A DNA stretch of 64,000 nucleotides from Pimelobacter simplex (GCA_016803235.1 JADCLI010000031.1:1-64000), one strand, 5' to 3'. Shown: positions 25,288-35,197, numbered from the stretch's first letter. Numbers and translations are program-made. Notes: a model not told the origin generated them from the sequence alone.

Positions 25288-26661
25288 CTAGTGAATGTGC
25301 AACGGTCGTCCGGCGAGCAGCATGTGCGCCTCGCCCAACGCTTCGGCTTGCGTCGGGTGTGGATGAACGAGTGCGGCGACGTCCTCCGCAATCGCCTGCC
25401 AGTTGACGATCAACTGTGCCTCTGCGATCAGTTCGCCGACTCGATCGCCCACGATGTGCGCTCCTAGGACGGTCCCGTCCGGTCCGGCAACCAGCTTGAC
25501 GGCGCCCTGCGTAGCTAGGATCGCGCTACGTCCGTTGCCCGAAAGGTCGTAGGAAACGGTAGTGACGCCGTCTCCGTGTCGTGTACGGGCCTGCTCTTCC
25601 GTCAGCCCGACCGAAGCAACCTCAGGTGACGAGTAGGTCACCCGAGGAACGCCCGAGTAGTCGATCGGAACCACGTCGAGACCGGCAGCGTGCTCGGCGG
25701 CGAGGATTCCTTCGGCGAATCCGACATGAGCCAGTTGCAGCGTCGGGAGGATGTCACCGACGGCGTAGAGGCCAGGTACTGCGGTGCGGCAGTACTCGTC
25801 TGCGACGACCGTGCCCTTAGCGATCTCGACACCCTGCTCTTCATATCCGAGCCGCTCGATCACTGCCTCGCGTCCAACTGCTACCAGGAGCACATCCGCG
25901 TCGAGGTCGTCACCGTTCTCGAGCGTCACCGTCACGCCATGATCGATGACCTTCACTGTGCTCACCTTGGTGCCGAGCCTTGCGTCGATGCCGCGCGCCT
26001 TGAATGCGCGTTCCAGCCGGCGTGAGTTGGCGGTGTCTTCAAGTGGCACCAGGTGAGGGAGGGCCTCGATGATCGTCGTCTTTACTCCGAGCGAGTGCCA
26101 TGCCGAGGCGAATTCGCAGCCGATCACGCCGCCGCCGAGGACGATCGCCGAGCTCGGCAGCTCCTCAAGGGCGAGCGCGTGCTCGCTGGTCAGGATCCGA
26201 TCACCGTCGGGCACGATCCCGGGAATGGACCGCGGTCGGGAACCGGTTGCGATCACCGCGTGTGTCCCGGTGTAGGTGGCGTCGCCGACGGCGACAGAGG
26301 TCGGTCCGACCAGACGACCCTCTCCTGCCACGATCTCGATGCCGCGGCTGCGGATGAGTCCTTCGAGGCCCTTCCAGTTCTTGTCGATGACGCCGTTCAT
26401 GTAGCTTCGGACGCCGGCCACGTCGATGCCCTCGAACGTGGCGGCGACGCCGAAGTTGACGGCGTGACGCGCAGAGTCCGCGACCTCTCCGGCGTGGAGG
26501 AGAGCCTTGGTCGGGATGCAACCGCGATGCAGGCAGGTGCCGCCGACCTTGTCCTTCTCGATGAGAACCACGGAGCGGCCGAGTTGTGCCGACCGGAGCG
26601 CAGCGGCGTATCCGCCGCTGCCGCCGCCGAGGATGACGATGTCTGCCGAGAATTCGGGCAT
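25288..26661 (-). CDS. lpdA: Dihydrolipoyl dehydrogenase (E3)
   Basis: This is a 457-residue complete flavoprotein disulfide reductase. It has the FAD motif VILGGGSGGYAAALRSAQLG, the redox disulfide GGTCLHRGCIPTKALLH, the NAD motif VLGGGVIGCEFASAWHSLG, the second FAD motif GLYAVGDILPTLQLAHVG and the C-terminal catalytic ALVHPHPTQAEALGEA with His-Pro. It reoxidises the lipoyl groups of the E2 protein encoded at 30436. The ATG follows GGAGACACTCAC. It is the last gene of the leftward ALDH-lpd pair, divergent from E1-E2. Confidence 0.94.
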   Translation of the reverse strand: MPEFSADIVILGGGSGGYAAALRSAQLGRSVVLIEKDKVGGTCLHRGCIPTKALLHAGEVADSARHAVNFGVAATFEGIDVAGVRSYMNGVIDKNWKGLEGLIRSRGIEIVAGEGRLVGPTSVAVGDATYTGTHAVIATGSRPRSIPGIVPDGDRILTSEHALALEELPSSAIVLGGGVIGCEFASAWHSLGVKTTIIEALPHLVPLEDTANSRRLERAFKARGIDARLGTKVSTVKVIDHGVTVTLENGDDLDADVLLVAVGREAVIERLGYEEQGVEIAKGTVVADEYCRTAVPGLYAVGDILPTLQLAHVGFAEGILAAEHAAGLDVVPIDYSGVPRVTYSSPEVASVGLTEEQARTRHGDGVTTVSYDLSGNGRSAILATQGAVKLVAGPDGTVLGAHIVGDRVGELIAEAQLIVNWQAIAEDVAALVHPHPTQAEALGEAHMLLAGRPLHIH

Positions 26662-26692
26662 GTGAGTGTCTCCGGTGTTGAGGTCTGTAGGA

Positions 26693-28153
26693 CTAGATGG
26701 AGGCGGCGATGTACTTGGATTCCAAGAACTCGTGAATGCCCGCGAAGCCGCCCTCGCGGCCGATGCCGGATTCCTTCATTCCGCCGAACGGCGCGGCCGG
26801 GTCGCTTACGGTGCCGCGGTTGATCGCGACCATGCCCGACTCGATGCGGTCGGCGACGGCAAATGCGTCTTGGAAGGCCTGTCCGTAGACGTAGCTGATC
26901 AGGCCATAGGGCGTGTCGTTCGCGAGCCTCACGGCGTCGTCGACGCTCTCGAAGGTGACAATCGGTGCCACCGGTCCAAAGATCTCGTTGGCAAGCAGGT
27001 CGTTCGTCGGGTCCAGATCGGCCAGGACGGTTGGCGGGTAGAACGCTCCCGCCCCGTCAGGAATCTTGCCTCCGGTGGTGATTCGCGCCCCAGAGGAACT
27101 CGCCTTGTCGACGAGGGCCGCGACCTTGTCGCGTTCGGCGACCGACACCAAGGCTCCGATGTCGACACCGTCATGGAGGCCGGGGCCGAGGCGCAGCCCG
27201 TTCATCGCGAAGGTGAGCTTCTCAGTGAACTCCATTGCGACGGCGGCGTGGACATAGAAGCGGTTTGCCGCGGTGCAGGCCGCGCCGCCGTTGCGGAGTT
27301 TCGCGACGAGCGCTCCCTGTACGGCATCGTCGATGTCGGCGTCTTCGAGGACTACGAACGGCGCGTTTCCGCCGAGCTCCATGGACGTACGGACGACCTG
27401 GTCGGCGGCTTCGTGGAGAAGGGCCACTCCGACTTCCGTGGAGCCAGTGAACGAGAGGTTCTTGATACGCGTGTCGTGAAGCATGCCGCTCACGCGGGGA
27501 CCCGCTGGGGACGCAGGAACGACGTTGACGACCCCGGGCGGTAGCCCAGCCGCGACGAGGATCTCCGCAATGGCCAGCGCGGTCAAGGGTGTCTCTGAGG
27601 CCGGCTTGAGGATGGTCGTGCATCCGGCGGCCAGCGCCGGTGCCCACTTCCGGGTCGCCATGGCGGCCGGAAAGTTCCATGGCGTAACCAAGAGCGATGG
27701 CCCGACCGGGTGCTGGGTCACGATGATGCGCTTGTCGCCTGCAGGAGCGGTGCGGAACTCGCCCTGGATGCGGACGGCCTCTTCGGCGAACCAGCGAAAG
27801 AACTCGGCCGCATAAGTGACTTCGGCACGGGCGTCAGGAAGCGCCTTGCCGTTCTCGCGTGTGATCAGCCGGGCCAGCGGCTCGTGCTGGTCAGTCATCG
27901 CCTCATAGGCCCGCCGCAGGATGTCTGCACGGAACCGCGGCGACGTGGCGGCCCACGCGTCAGCAGCACCGGCGGCCGCATCGACTGCGGCCGTGCACTC
28001 GTCGGCGCCGGCCATGTGGACCTCGGCGAACGGTTCCCCAGCGGCGGGGTCGATGACGGGGACCACCGAGTCAGTGAGAACTCGCTCCCCGTTGATGAGC
28101 AGGCCGGGCCTAGGGCTAGCGGCTCCGGCAGAGTCTACAGAAAATGGCGCCAT
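26693..28153 (-). CDS. NAD(P)-dependent aldehyde dehydrogenase (succinate-semialdehyde type)
   Basis: This 486-residue complete ALDH has the cofactor region LVTPWNFPAAMATRKWAPAL, KPASETPLTALA, GSTEVGVALLHEAA, catalytic Glu in MELGGNAPFVVL, catalytic Cys in GGAACTAANRF and FGPVAPIVTF. It ends FGGMKESGIGREGG. The motif pattern is closest to GabD-like enzymes acting on semialdehydes. It lies upstream of lpdA on the same strand (31 bp gap) and divergent from the 2-oxoacid dehydrogenase genes. It may supply or remove the acid used by that complex. Confidence 0.92.
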   Translation of the reverse strand: MAPFSVDSAGAASPRPGLLINGERVLTDSVVPVIDPAAGEPFAEVHMAGADECTAAVDAAAGAADAWAATSPRFRADILRRAYEAMTDQHEPLARLITRENGKALPDARAEVTYAAEFFRWFAEEAVRIQGEFRTAPAGDKRIIVTQHPVGPSLLVTPWNFPAAMATRKWAPALAAGCTTILKPASETPLTALAIAEILVAAGLPPGVVNVVPASPAGPRVSGMLHDTRIKNLSFTGSTEVGVALLHEAADQVVRTSMELGGNAPFVVLEDADIDDAVQGALVAKLRNGGAACTAANRFYVHAAVAMEFTEKLTFAMNGLRLGPGLHDGVDIGALVSVAERDKVAALVDKASSSGARITTGGKIPDGAGAFYPPTVLADLDPTNDLLANEIFGPVAPIVTFESVDDAVRLANDTPYGLISYVYGQAFQDAFAVADRIESGMVAINRGTVSDPAAPFGGMKESGIGREGGFAGIHEFLESKYIAASI

Positions 28154-28206
28154 TCTCAGGACAGTAGAGCCGCGCTTGAGCGTCTGTCAATCGAACTCCG
28201 CATTGC

Positions 28207-28232
28207 GAATGTATCCAATCTGTGGCACATTC
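28207..28232. promoter_or_regulatory. Possible operator, GAATGT-N14-ACATTC
   Basis: This inverted repeat with 6-bp arms (28207-28212 and 28227-28232) sits in the 105-bp divergent gap between the aldehyde dehydrogenase and the E1 gene. It is well placed to control both operons. The cognate regulator is not identified. Confidence 0.4.
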
Positions 28233-28258
28233 AGAGGCGTCGAGCCGAGGAGAGTGAC

Positions 28259-30436
28259 ATGTCAAAGCGTCTGAAGTTGGTGCCCGAAGCCCCGTGGACC
28301 GAGCTCCGCACGAGCGATAAGGACTGGCAGTCGGCAGACCCGGACCTGTTGCGAACCATGTACGTGGAACTGGTCCTGATCCGGGTCTTCGAGGAGTACG
28401 TGCTGGAACTCGCGAGCCAGGGCCTCATCCACGGACCCGCGCACTCCAGCATCGGCCAGGAGGGCGGCGCGGTCGGCTCGGCACTGGCGCTGCGTGCCGG
28501 CGACACGGTCAACGGCACGCACCGCGGGCACCACCAGTTCCTCGCCAAGACCCTTGGCTACGTAGCTCCTGAAGGGTTCGACCCCGAAGCGCCCTTCTCC
28601 GACGACGTTCGTGCTCTACTCCTTCGTACGCTGGCGGAGATCTGCGGACTGGATCGCGGGTTCTCCCATGGTCGCGGCGGCTCCATGCACCTGAAATGGA
28701 GCGAGGCGGGAGCCATCGGCACCAACGCGATCGTCGGAGGCGGCGTACCCCTGGCCGCAGGTTCCGCCTTCGCGCATCGGCGCGCAGCTACCGGAGACGT
28801 GGCAGTCACCTACTTCGGCGACGGAGCCGCCAACATCGGGTCGACCCTCGAGACCTTCAACCTCGCGGCCGCCTGGGACCTCCCCCTCTGCTTCTTCATC
28901 GAGAACAACCTCTACGCCGTCTCAACCAATGTCTTCGAAGTGACCGGCGAGCCTCGTCTCTCCGCCCGCGGGCCCGGATTCGGCATCCCGAGCTGGAAGG
29001 TCGACGGAATGGACCCGCTCGCGGTCTACCTCGCCACGACCGATGCCGTCGAACGGATGCGGGCTGGCGGCGGTCCGACGCTCATTGAAGCTGACGTCTA
29101 CCGCTACTTCCACCAGAACGGGCCATTCCCGGGGAGCGCCTTCAGGTACCGCACGAAGGACGAAGAGGCCGAATGGAAGCAGCGCGACCCGATCGATCGC
29201 GTTGCCTCCTGGCTTGAACGTAGGAAGCTGATGTCGACGGACTCGATCGCGGCCGTTCGTGCGAGCGCGAAGCAGCTCATGAGCGAGATCGGCGATGTTC
29301 TGCTGGAGCAGGATCCCGACGCCAAGGAAGGCGTCCGCCGGATCAAGCCGTCCGAATGGCCGAACCCGACCTTCGTTGACACCGGCATCAGGGGGGACTT
29401 GAGCGAGTTCGCGGACGCCCGCGTCCTGGACCGTGACGACTTCGACGGGGAGATCGTCGAGGCATCCTTCATCGACCTGGTGGCCGACGTCATGGCCCGA
29501 CGGATGGGCGAGGACGACTCGATCATCGTGATGGGCGAAGACGTCCACCGGCTCGCTGGCGGCACCAATGGCGCGACCAAGGGACTCATGGATAAGTTCC
29601 CCGACCGAATCCTCGGCACGCCGATCAGCGAGAACGCATTCACCGGTCTCGCCGGCGGACTGGCGCTTGACGGCCGCTACAAGCCCGTCATCGAGTTCAT
29701 GTACGCCGACTTCATGTGGGTCGCCGCCGACCAGCTCTTCAACCAGATCGGCAAGGCCCGCCACATGTTCGGCGGCGACGATGACGTCCCCCTAGTCCTG
29801 CGCAGCAAGGTCGCCATGGGCACCGGCTACGGATCACAGCACTCCATGGACCCGGCCGGCGTATTCGCCACCTCGGCTGGTTGGCGCGTGGTCGCACCCT
29901 CGACGCCCTTCGACTACGTCGGATTGATGAACTCGGCCCTCAAGTGCAAGGACCCCGTCCTGGTCCTCGAGCACGTCGACCTGTACGCCTCCAAGGGCGA
30001 AGCTCCCGCGGGCGACCTCGACTACTGCCTCCCGGTCGGTCGTGCTGCAGTAAGGCGCCCCGGCTCCGCGATCACGATCGTCACCTATCTCGCCATGACG
30101 AACTACGTGCTCGAGGCCGTCGAACAGACTGGGATCGATGCCGAGGTCATCGACCTCCGCTGGCTCGACCGCGCTTCGCTGGACTGGGAGACGCTCGGCG
30201 AGAGCATCCGGAAGACCAACAACGTCCTCATCGCCGAGCAGGGATCCCTGGGCCCCTCCTACGGCGGTTGGCTCGCCGACGAGATTCAGCGAGAACTCTT
30301 CGACTGGCTCGACCAGCCGGTCCAGCGGGTGACCGGTGGCGTCGCCTCGCCCAGCATCTCGAAGGTCCTTGAACGGGCTGCGATCGCGAAGACCGAAGAG
30401 GTAGCCGAGGTCCTCGCCCAGGTGGTGACCGACTGA
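28259..30436 (+). CDS. 2-oxoacid dehydrogenase E1, fused alpha and beta subunits
   Basis: This is 725 residues from the ATG at 28259 (GAGGAG upstream). The N-terminal E1-alpha half (about 1-360) carries the thiamine diphosphate motif from GDGAANIGSTLETFN to IENNLYA and FSHGRGGSMHL. The C-terminal E1-beta half (about 395-725) begins SFIDLVADVMARRMGEDD and contains GTPISENAFTGLAGGLAL and DLRWLDRASLDWETL. One chain thus replaces the usual two. It decarboxylates a 2-oxo acid or acetoin-like substrate and acylates the E2 lipoyl domain. The E2 ATG overlaps its stop codon (TGATG). Confidence 0.9.
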   Translation: MSKRLKLVPEAPWTELRTSDKDWQSADPDLLRTMYVELVLIRVFEEYVLELASQGLIHGPAHSSIGQEGGAVGSALALRAGDTVNGTHRGHHQFLAKTLGYVAPEGFDPEAPFSDDVRALLLRTLAEICGLDRGFSHGRGGSMHLKWSEAGAIGTNAIVGGGVPLAAGSAFAHRRAATGDVAVTYFGDGAANIGSTLETFNLAAAWDLPLCFFIENNLYAVSTNVFEVTGEPRLSARGPGFGIPSWKVDGMDPLAVYLATTDAVERMRAGGGPTLIEADVYRYFHQNGPFPGSAFRYRTKDEEAEWKQRDPIDRVASWLERRKLMSTDSIAAVRASAKQLMSEIGDVLLEQDPDAKEGVRRIKPSEWPNPTFVDTGIRGDLSEFADARVLDRDDFDGEIVEASFIDLVADVMARRMGEDDSIIVMGEDVHRLAGGTNGATKGLMDKFPDRILGTPISENAFTGLAGGLALDGRYKPVIEFMYADFMWVAADQLFNQIGKARHMFGGDDDVPLVLRSKVAMGTGYGSQHSMDPAGVFATSAGWRVVAPSTPFDYVGLMNSALKCKDPVLVLEHVDLYASKGEAPAGDLDYCLPVGRAAVRRPGSAITIVTYLAMTNYVLEAVEQTGIDAEVIDLRWLDRASLDWETLGESIRKTNNVLIAEQGSLGPSYGGWLADEIQRELFDWLDQPVQRVTGGVASPSISKVLERAAIAKTEEVAEVLAQVVTD

Positions 30437-31743
30437 TGGCCACCATCACCCGGATGCCCGAGCTGGCCGCCAACACGCCAGACGCCACGCTGACCGAATG
30501 GCTGGTCAAGGAAGGCGACTCCGTAAGCGCCGGCGACCCCATCGCCACCGTCGAGACCGCCAAAGCGACGGTCGACATCGAAGCGGAGATCGGCGGCGTC
30601 GTTCTGCGGCTCGTCGTCGAAGACGGCGCCGAGGTGCTGGTCGGCGCACCGATCTTGGTGATCGGGAGCCAGGACGAGGACATCTCGTCCCTCGACCTCG
30701 GTGACGGCCCCGGCGCGGATGAACCAAACAATGGCCCGGCAGAGAATGCCGCCCCCTTCAGCCGGACGACCCCGAACACCCCGGCGCCTGCCCCCGTCCC
30801 AGACGTTGTGCAGGCCGAGGTCAAGGTTGATCGACGTCCCGCGGCCGAAGAGGAGCCCCTCCGGCGGGTGTTCGCCAGCCCGCTTGCCCGGAAGATCGCA
30901 CGGGACTCCGACATCCAACTCACCGACGTCACGGGGACCGGGCCGAACGGACGGATTGTCCGCCGCGACGTCGTCGCCGCTCTCGTCGAGCCGCCGAAGC
31001 CTGTTGCTCGCGAGCCCGAAGAGCAGGAGGTCCCCCGGCAGGGGAGAGCCGGGATCCCGGAGGCGGGATATGTCGAGACGCCCCACACAAGGCTGCGACG
31101 AGCCATCGCAACGCGCCTGACCCAGAGCAAGCGCGACGCCCCTCACTTCTACGTCCGGGGCACCGCAGAGGTCACAGAGCTCCTTGCGCTCCGCCGCAGG
31201 CTCGTCCATGACGCCGGCGTGCAGATCTCTGTGAATGACCTGCTGGTCAAAGCCGTCGCGCTGACGCATGTCCGGAACCCAAAGATGAACTGCATTTGGA
31301 CCGATGACGCAATCCGGACCTTCGACAACGTAGACGTGGCGGTGGCCGTCGCGACCGAGACTGGGCTGGTCACGCCGGTCGTGCGGGGCGTGGAGAGCCT
31401 GAGTCTCTCGGCGCTGGCTCAGAAGACCCGCGACGCTGCGGCGGCCGCGCGGGCCGGCAAGTTGCATCCCAACGAGCTCGAGGGCGGATCGGTGACGGTG
31501 TCGAACCTGGGGATGTTCGGTACAGAGGAGTTCGCAGCCATCATCAACCCTCCGCACGCATCGATTCTCGCGGTCGGCGCTGCCGTGGATGCTCCGGTGG
31601 TCCGAGACGGGGCGGTGGTTCCGGGCAAGACCATGACCGTCACCTTGTCGGTCGACCACCGCGCCGTCGACGGAGCCGACGCCGCCGCCTGGATGCGGGA
31701 CTTCCTCTCTCTTATCGAGTCACCCCTCAGCGTGACGGTTTGA
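30436..31743 (+). CDS. 2-oxoacid dehydrogenase E2, dihydrolipoamide acyltransferase
   Basis: The order in this 435-residue protein is: one lipoyl domain (1-78) with the lipoylated Lys43 in VETAKATVDIEAE, an Ala/Pro-rich linker, the E1/E3-binding domain (VFASPLARKIARDSDIQLTD, TGPNGRIVRRDV), and the catalytic domain ending with DHRAVDGADAAAW, where His408 and Asp412 fit the HxxxDG active site. It transfers the acyl group to CoA. Start overlaps the E1 stop. A lipoate ligase gene for its modification lies at 46841. Substrate class (pyruvate, branched-chain or acetoin) cannot be fixed by eye. Confidence 0.92.
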   Translation: MATITRMPELAANTPDATLTEWLVKEGDSVSAGDPIATVETAKATVDIEAEIGGVVLRLVVEDGAEVLVGAPILVIGSQDEDISSLDLGDGPGADEPNNGPAENAAPFSRTTPNTPAPAPVPDVVQAEVKVDRRPAAEEEPLRRVFASPLARKIARDSDIQLTDVTGTGPNGRIVRRDVVAALVEPPKPVAREPEEQEVPRQGRAGIPEAGYVETPHTRLRRAIATRLTQSKRDAPHFYVRGTAEVTELLALRRRLVHDAGVQISVNDLLVKAVALTHVRNPKMNCIWTDDAIRTFDNVDVAVAVATETGLVTPVVRGVESLSLSALAQKTRDAAAAARAGKLHPNELEGGSVTVSNLGMFGTEEFAAIINPPHASILAVGAAVDAPVVRDGAVVPGKTMTVTLSVDHRAVDGADAAAWMRDFLSLIESPLSVTV

Positions 31744-32090
31744 AGGCAGTGATCGAACTGGGAAGGCAACGCAACCCGTTGCAACTGTCATGGCCACATG
31801 CCCTTCGCCTCGCCTTGTCTCGGCAATCCCTAAAGCGAACTCTGCTGGCAGCGTTCCTCGTGGGGACGATCTTGACCATCGTCAACATGGGAGGAACCCT
31901 GGCAGCCCACGGGCTCAGCGTCGCCGCCGCAATCAAGATCGCGCTCACGTACATGGTGCCGTGGGGCAATGCGACCTTCGGTATCGCTGTGGGGCAGCGT
32001 CACCGCGCGACAGCCGAAGTAGAGGGCCGCAAGACGCCTTCCTTTGTCGGCGAAGAAGGACAAGTCGTGGAGCATGCCGAGCAGTGCTAA
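31740..32090 (+). CDS. Small NrtS-like membrane protein
   Basis: This is 116 residues if the TTG at 31740, which overlaps the E2 stop (TTGA), is used; a GTG three codons on is an alternative. Two membrane helices are visible (LLAAFLVGTILTIVNMGG and IKIALTYMVPWGNATFGIAV), with a charged N-terminus and a hydrophilic tail. The pattern, helix then NMGG then TYMVP, resembles the nitrate/nitrite transporter NrtS family. Its coupling to a dehydrogenase complex is unusual and a nitrate role is not supported by neighbours. Treat the name as a fold label. Confidence 0.6.
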   Translation: MKAVIELGRQRNPLQLSWPHALRLALSRQSLKRTLLAAFLVGTILTIVNMGGTLAAHGLSVAAAIKIALTYMVPWGNATFGIAVGQRHRATAEVEGRKTPSFVGEEGQVVEHAEQC

Positions 32091-33189
32091 CCCGTCATGG
32101 TCATCAAGATGAACGCAACCGGTGCCCAGTGCATGCGAACCGCCTTGATCCGTCGGCGGTCACAGTGATCGATCGACAGGCGTCGCGCGCCGCAGCCTTG
32201 TCGCATCGCGAGATGCAGCAGACGAGCGCCTGCCTTCACCCTGCGGAGACGAGTATCTCGACGCACGTCTACTGGAGGTCCTTGCTGGCGACCATCGGGC
32301 TACTCGTCGACGCCGCCACGACGTCCGTCGGCTGTGCCGGCCGCTGACGCTTGCCTTGAGGCCGGGGTCGATTCGCTTGTTTTTGGACTCGCTCCCGACA
32401 GGAAGATGCCACCGAGCCGGAACGCCAGGCTGACGCCGCGACAGTGGTTTGTCGTCGCGCCAATCTTCAGCGCGGCGTACTGCCAGGAGGTCTTCTCGCT
32501 CACTCCAAAGTTGTGAACTGGCCAGGCAATCACGGCCAGCCCGGCGCGAGGGGCTAGGAAATCCGAGAACGTTCGCTCCTACGCCCACCTCCACTGCTGG
32601 ATCGAGTACTCCTGACAACTTCCAGCGAGGATGTCCGCCGACGCCAGGCCCGCGACCTCTCGGTCCCTTTTCAGCTCATCAATCTCGTTGTACGCCGCGC
32701 GCGTCATCTCTGAGTCCGGGTGACGACGTCCAGGTCGCGCTGAGAAAGATTGGTAGAGTACGGAGCTTCGTCGAGCGCGCTAGCAGCGGCCGAAATCGGG
32801 TAGGCCTCGAATGCGCTCTTCTCCGTGACGGACTCCTCCACCCGACCGAGCGGGGTGCTCCGGGAAGGCACTCAGGCGACCGACACAGTCGGCGGGTTTG
32901 GAGGGACAGTGCCCCCGCGGCGCGCGGCATTGACTCCTCCTCTCCGCGAGTCCGAGCAGGACCGTGCAGCGCGTCGAGCATGACGCGCCGGGCCCTGCCC
33001 TCGCCATGAAGAAACCAACTGCGAAGCCGGCGAACGGCCTCCTTGCGGTGCGTCATTCCGTAGGCAGCCGTCCCGCAACCAGCTGGCGGAATCGCCCGCC
33101 ATTTCGTGTCCCTAGAGTCGGTCGGCCGCGGCAACGCCAGAGGCCGGACTCCCAGAAGGGAATCCGGCCCCCGCGCAGCTGACATCGTC
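32091..33189. other. 1.1 kb without a recognisable gene
   Basis: Neither strand shows a frame with family motifs, a plausible start site and normal composition together. Short open frames are Arg/Ser-rich. A patch around 32216-32370 on the plus strand (EYLDARLLEVLAGDHRA) has slightly protein-like character but no recognisable family and no end. I regard the region as decayed or non-coding DNA between the E2 operon and the interrupted DUF3068 gene. Confidence 0.4.
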
Positions 33190-33837
33190 CTATGATTGAC
33201 GACCGTCCTTCCGGTGCCGCCGGACCGCGAACGCCACTAGAACCAGGCCGACGACGAGCAGTGCGAGCGGAATGATTGTCTGGAACGCCAGGAGCAGCCG
33301 GCCCGCGGAGGCCGCCTTGTCCGACAACTTGTCCACACTGTCGTCGGTCACCGAGGCGTCGACCACCAACACAGGTGCCAAGGTGAGCTGGTCCGCTCCC
33401 GTATCCACCTGGACGCTGATCTGCTGATGCAGCGTCTCGTCCAGCGGGATGCCGGTCTCGCTGTCAACTGCAGCGTCCACTGTCTTGTCAACAACGTAGT
33501 TCAGCGGGACGGGGTCGGGCAGGGCATCGAGGGCACCTGAGAATTGGGCCTGAACGTCCTCGCTCAGCGCAGGCGCAAGGCTCTCCAGTGCAGCTTTTGG
33601 CAGGGCGGGGGGCAACGACTCGAGCATGTGCGGATCCTTGAGGGGGCCCGACGCGGTCAGGCTGTAGTTGAAGACCTCGCGACCCGAAATCTTGCTTTTC
33701 CCTGTGTAGTGCACGGGAAAGCACTGCTGCGTGGCACTCTCGTACAGGTCGTAGACGTCCTTCGCTTGTGGACCGATCGGGAACGCGGCTGCCAAACATC
33801 CGGTGGAGCCTTCGGCGGCCTTGTCGTCACTAGCGAC

Positions 33838-33864
33838 TGAACCGCCCCGGCATGTCCGGAGACT
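33838..33864. repeat. IS3 terminal inverted repeat, left copy
   Basis: 27 bp, starting TGAACCGCCC; identical in reverse complement to 35171-35197. Confidence 0.95.
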
Positions 33865-33866
33865 TT

Positions 33867-34823
33867 CTAGCTTGAGACTCCAGCGGTTGTTGGGGTCTGG
33901 TGGTGAGCGTAGTGAGCGGCCTCGGCCTCGACGGGAGTGAGGTCGTCGCAGTACTCGTGGGGTCGGCGGTGGTTGTACCAGTCGACCCACTCGGCGGTGG
34001 CGACCTCGAGGTCGTCGAAGCCCTTCCACGGTCGCTGCTTCTTGACCAGTTCGGTCTTGTAGAGCCCGATGGTCGACTCGGCCAGGGCGTTGTCATAGGA
34101 CGAGCCCACGGCGCCGGTCGAGGGCTTGATGCCGGCGGTGTCGAGCTTCTCGGAGTAGGCCACGGACAGGTACTGCGTCCCGTGGTCGTGGTGTGCGATC
34201 AGGCCGGCCAGATCGCGGCCCTGCCGACCGCGGGTCCAGATTGCCTGCTCGACGGCGTCGACGACGAGTTGGCTGGTCATCGTGGTCGCCACCGACCAGC
34301 CCAGGATTCGCCGGGCGTAGGCGTCGATGACGAACGCGGTGTAGCACCAGCCCGACCACGTCGAGCAGTAGGTGAAGTCGGCAACCCAGAGGCGATCGGG
34401 GGACAGTGGCCGGAAGTTCCGGTCGACCAGGTCCAGCGGCTTGGGGGTCTTCGGATCGCTGATCGTGGTCCGCTTGACCTTCCCGCGCACTGCGCCGGCC
34501 AGGCCGAGCTCGCCCATCAGCCGCTCCACGGTGCAGCGCGCGATCGGCGGCGCATCCGCTGCCCGCTGTCTATTGAGTGTCAGCCAGACCTTCCGGGCCC
34601 CGTAGACACCGTAGTTCGCTGCGTGGACCTCGGCGACCTTCGGCTTGAGTTCCTCATCCCGCTGCTCGCGGGCGGTCGGCTTCCGGCCGCGGTGTTCGTA
34701 GTAGGTCGCGGGGGCGATCCTGCATCCCATCTCGGTGAGCTGGTCGCAGATCGACTCGACACCCCATCGCAGACCGCCTTCGTCGCGGTGGCCCGCGACG
34801 GAGTCGATGTACTGCACGATCAA
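33867..34823 (-). CDS. IS3-family transposase OrfB (DDE)
   Basis: The reading frame of about 318 codons begins at a TTG that overlaps the orfA stop (TTGA), in the -1 frame relative to orfA. It contains the HTH_21 region (YGVYGARKVWLTLNRQ) and the rve integrase core with the three catalytic positions: Asp in LWVADFTYCSTW, Asp in IAHHDHGTQYLS and Glu in DNALAESTIGLYKTE. It ends with the typical WVDWYNHRRPHEYC. It is probably produced as an OrfAB fusion by frameshifting or by coupled restart; I see no obvious A-rich slippery run. Confidence 0.93.
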   Translation of the reverse strand: MIVQYIDSVAGHRDEGGLRWGVESICDQLTEMGCRIAPATYYEHRGRKPTAREQRDEELKPKVAEVHAANYGVYGARKVWLTLNRQRAADAPPIARCTVERLMGELGLAGAVRGKVKRTTISDPKTPKPLDLVDRNFRPLSPDRLWVADFTYCSTWSGWCYTAFVIDAYARRILGWSVATTMTSQLVVDAVEQAIWTRGRQGRDLAGLIAHHDHGTQYLSVAYSEKLDTAGIKPSTGAVGSSYDNALAESTIGLYKTELVKKQRPWKGFDDLEVATAEWVDWYNHRRPHEYCDDLTPVEAEAAHYAHHQTPTTAGVSS

Positions 34824-35146
34824 CGCTGTGGCCGGTCGAGTTCGGCCGCGAAGAAAACCGATGCGCTTCTGAGGATCGCGTTGGCCCGCTTCAGCTCGGC
34901 GTTCTCCCGCTTCAACCGCTTCAGTTCCGCCGACTCCTCGCTAGTGATGCCCGGCCGCTTGCCCGCGTCGATCTCGGCCTGGCGGCACCACTTCCGGATC
35001 GTCTCCGGCGTCCCAACACCGAGCAACGTGGCGACCTGGGTCATCGCCGCCCAGTCCGACTCGTGATCGGGCCGGATCTCACCGACCATCCTGACCGCCC
35101 GCTCACGCAGCTCGGCCGGGTACCTCTTCGACGTACTCCCTGACAT
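34820..35146 (-). CDS. IS3-family transposase OrfA
   Basis: This 108-residue protein has the HTH_Tnp_1 helix-turn-helix (RYPAELRERAVRMV, GVGTPETIRKWCRQAEIDAG) followed by a leucine-zipper-like coiled coil (SAELKRLKRENAELKRANAI) that mediates transposase multimerisation. The stop codon overlaps the start of orfB by the TTGA junction. It begins 25 bp inside the right terminal repeat. Confidence 0.93.
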   Translation of the reverse strand: MSGSTSKRYPAELRERAVRMVGEIRPDHESDWAAMTQVATLLGVGTPETIRKWCRQAEIDAGKRPGITSEESAELKRLKRENAELKRANAILRSASVFFAAELDRPQR

Positions 35147-35170
35147 GACTCCATCCTTTCCAAGGAACGG

Positions 35171-35197
35171 AGTCTCCGGACATGCCGGGGCGGTTCA
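35171..35197. repeat. IS3 terminal inverted repeat, right copy
   Basis: 27 bp, ending GGGCGGTTCA; perfect inverted match to 33838-33864. Flanked on the outside by GAC, the target duplication. Confidence 0.95.

Larger units (their letters stand above)
33838..35197 (-). mobile_element. Complete IS3-family insertion sequence, 1360 bp
   Basis: The element is bounded by 27-bp perfect inverted repeats (33838-33864 and 35171-35197, outer end TGAACCGCCCCGG) and flanked by the 3-bp direct repeat GAC (33835-33837 and 35198-35200), the target duplication expected for IS3-family members. It carries orfA and orfB in the usual order. All parts look intact, so it may be active. Confidence 0.95.

Noticed and set aside
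32091..33189. Short plus-strand frames with some protein-like stretches
   Set aside because: No start site, no family motif and poor composition; I could not support a gene.
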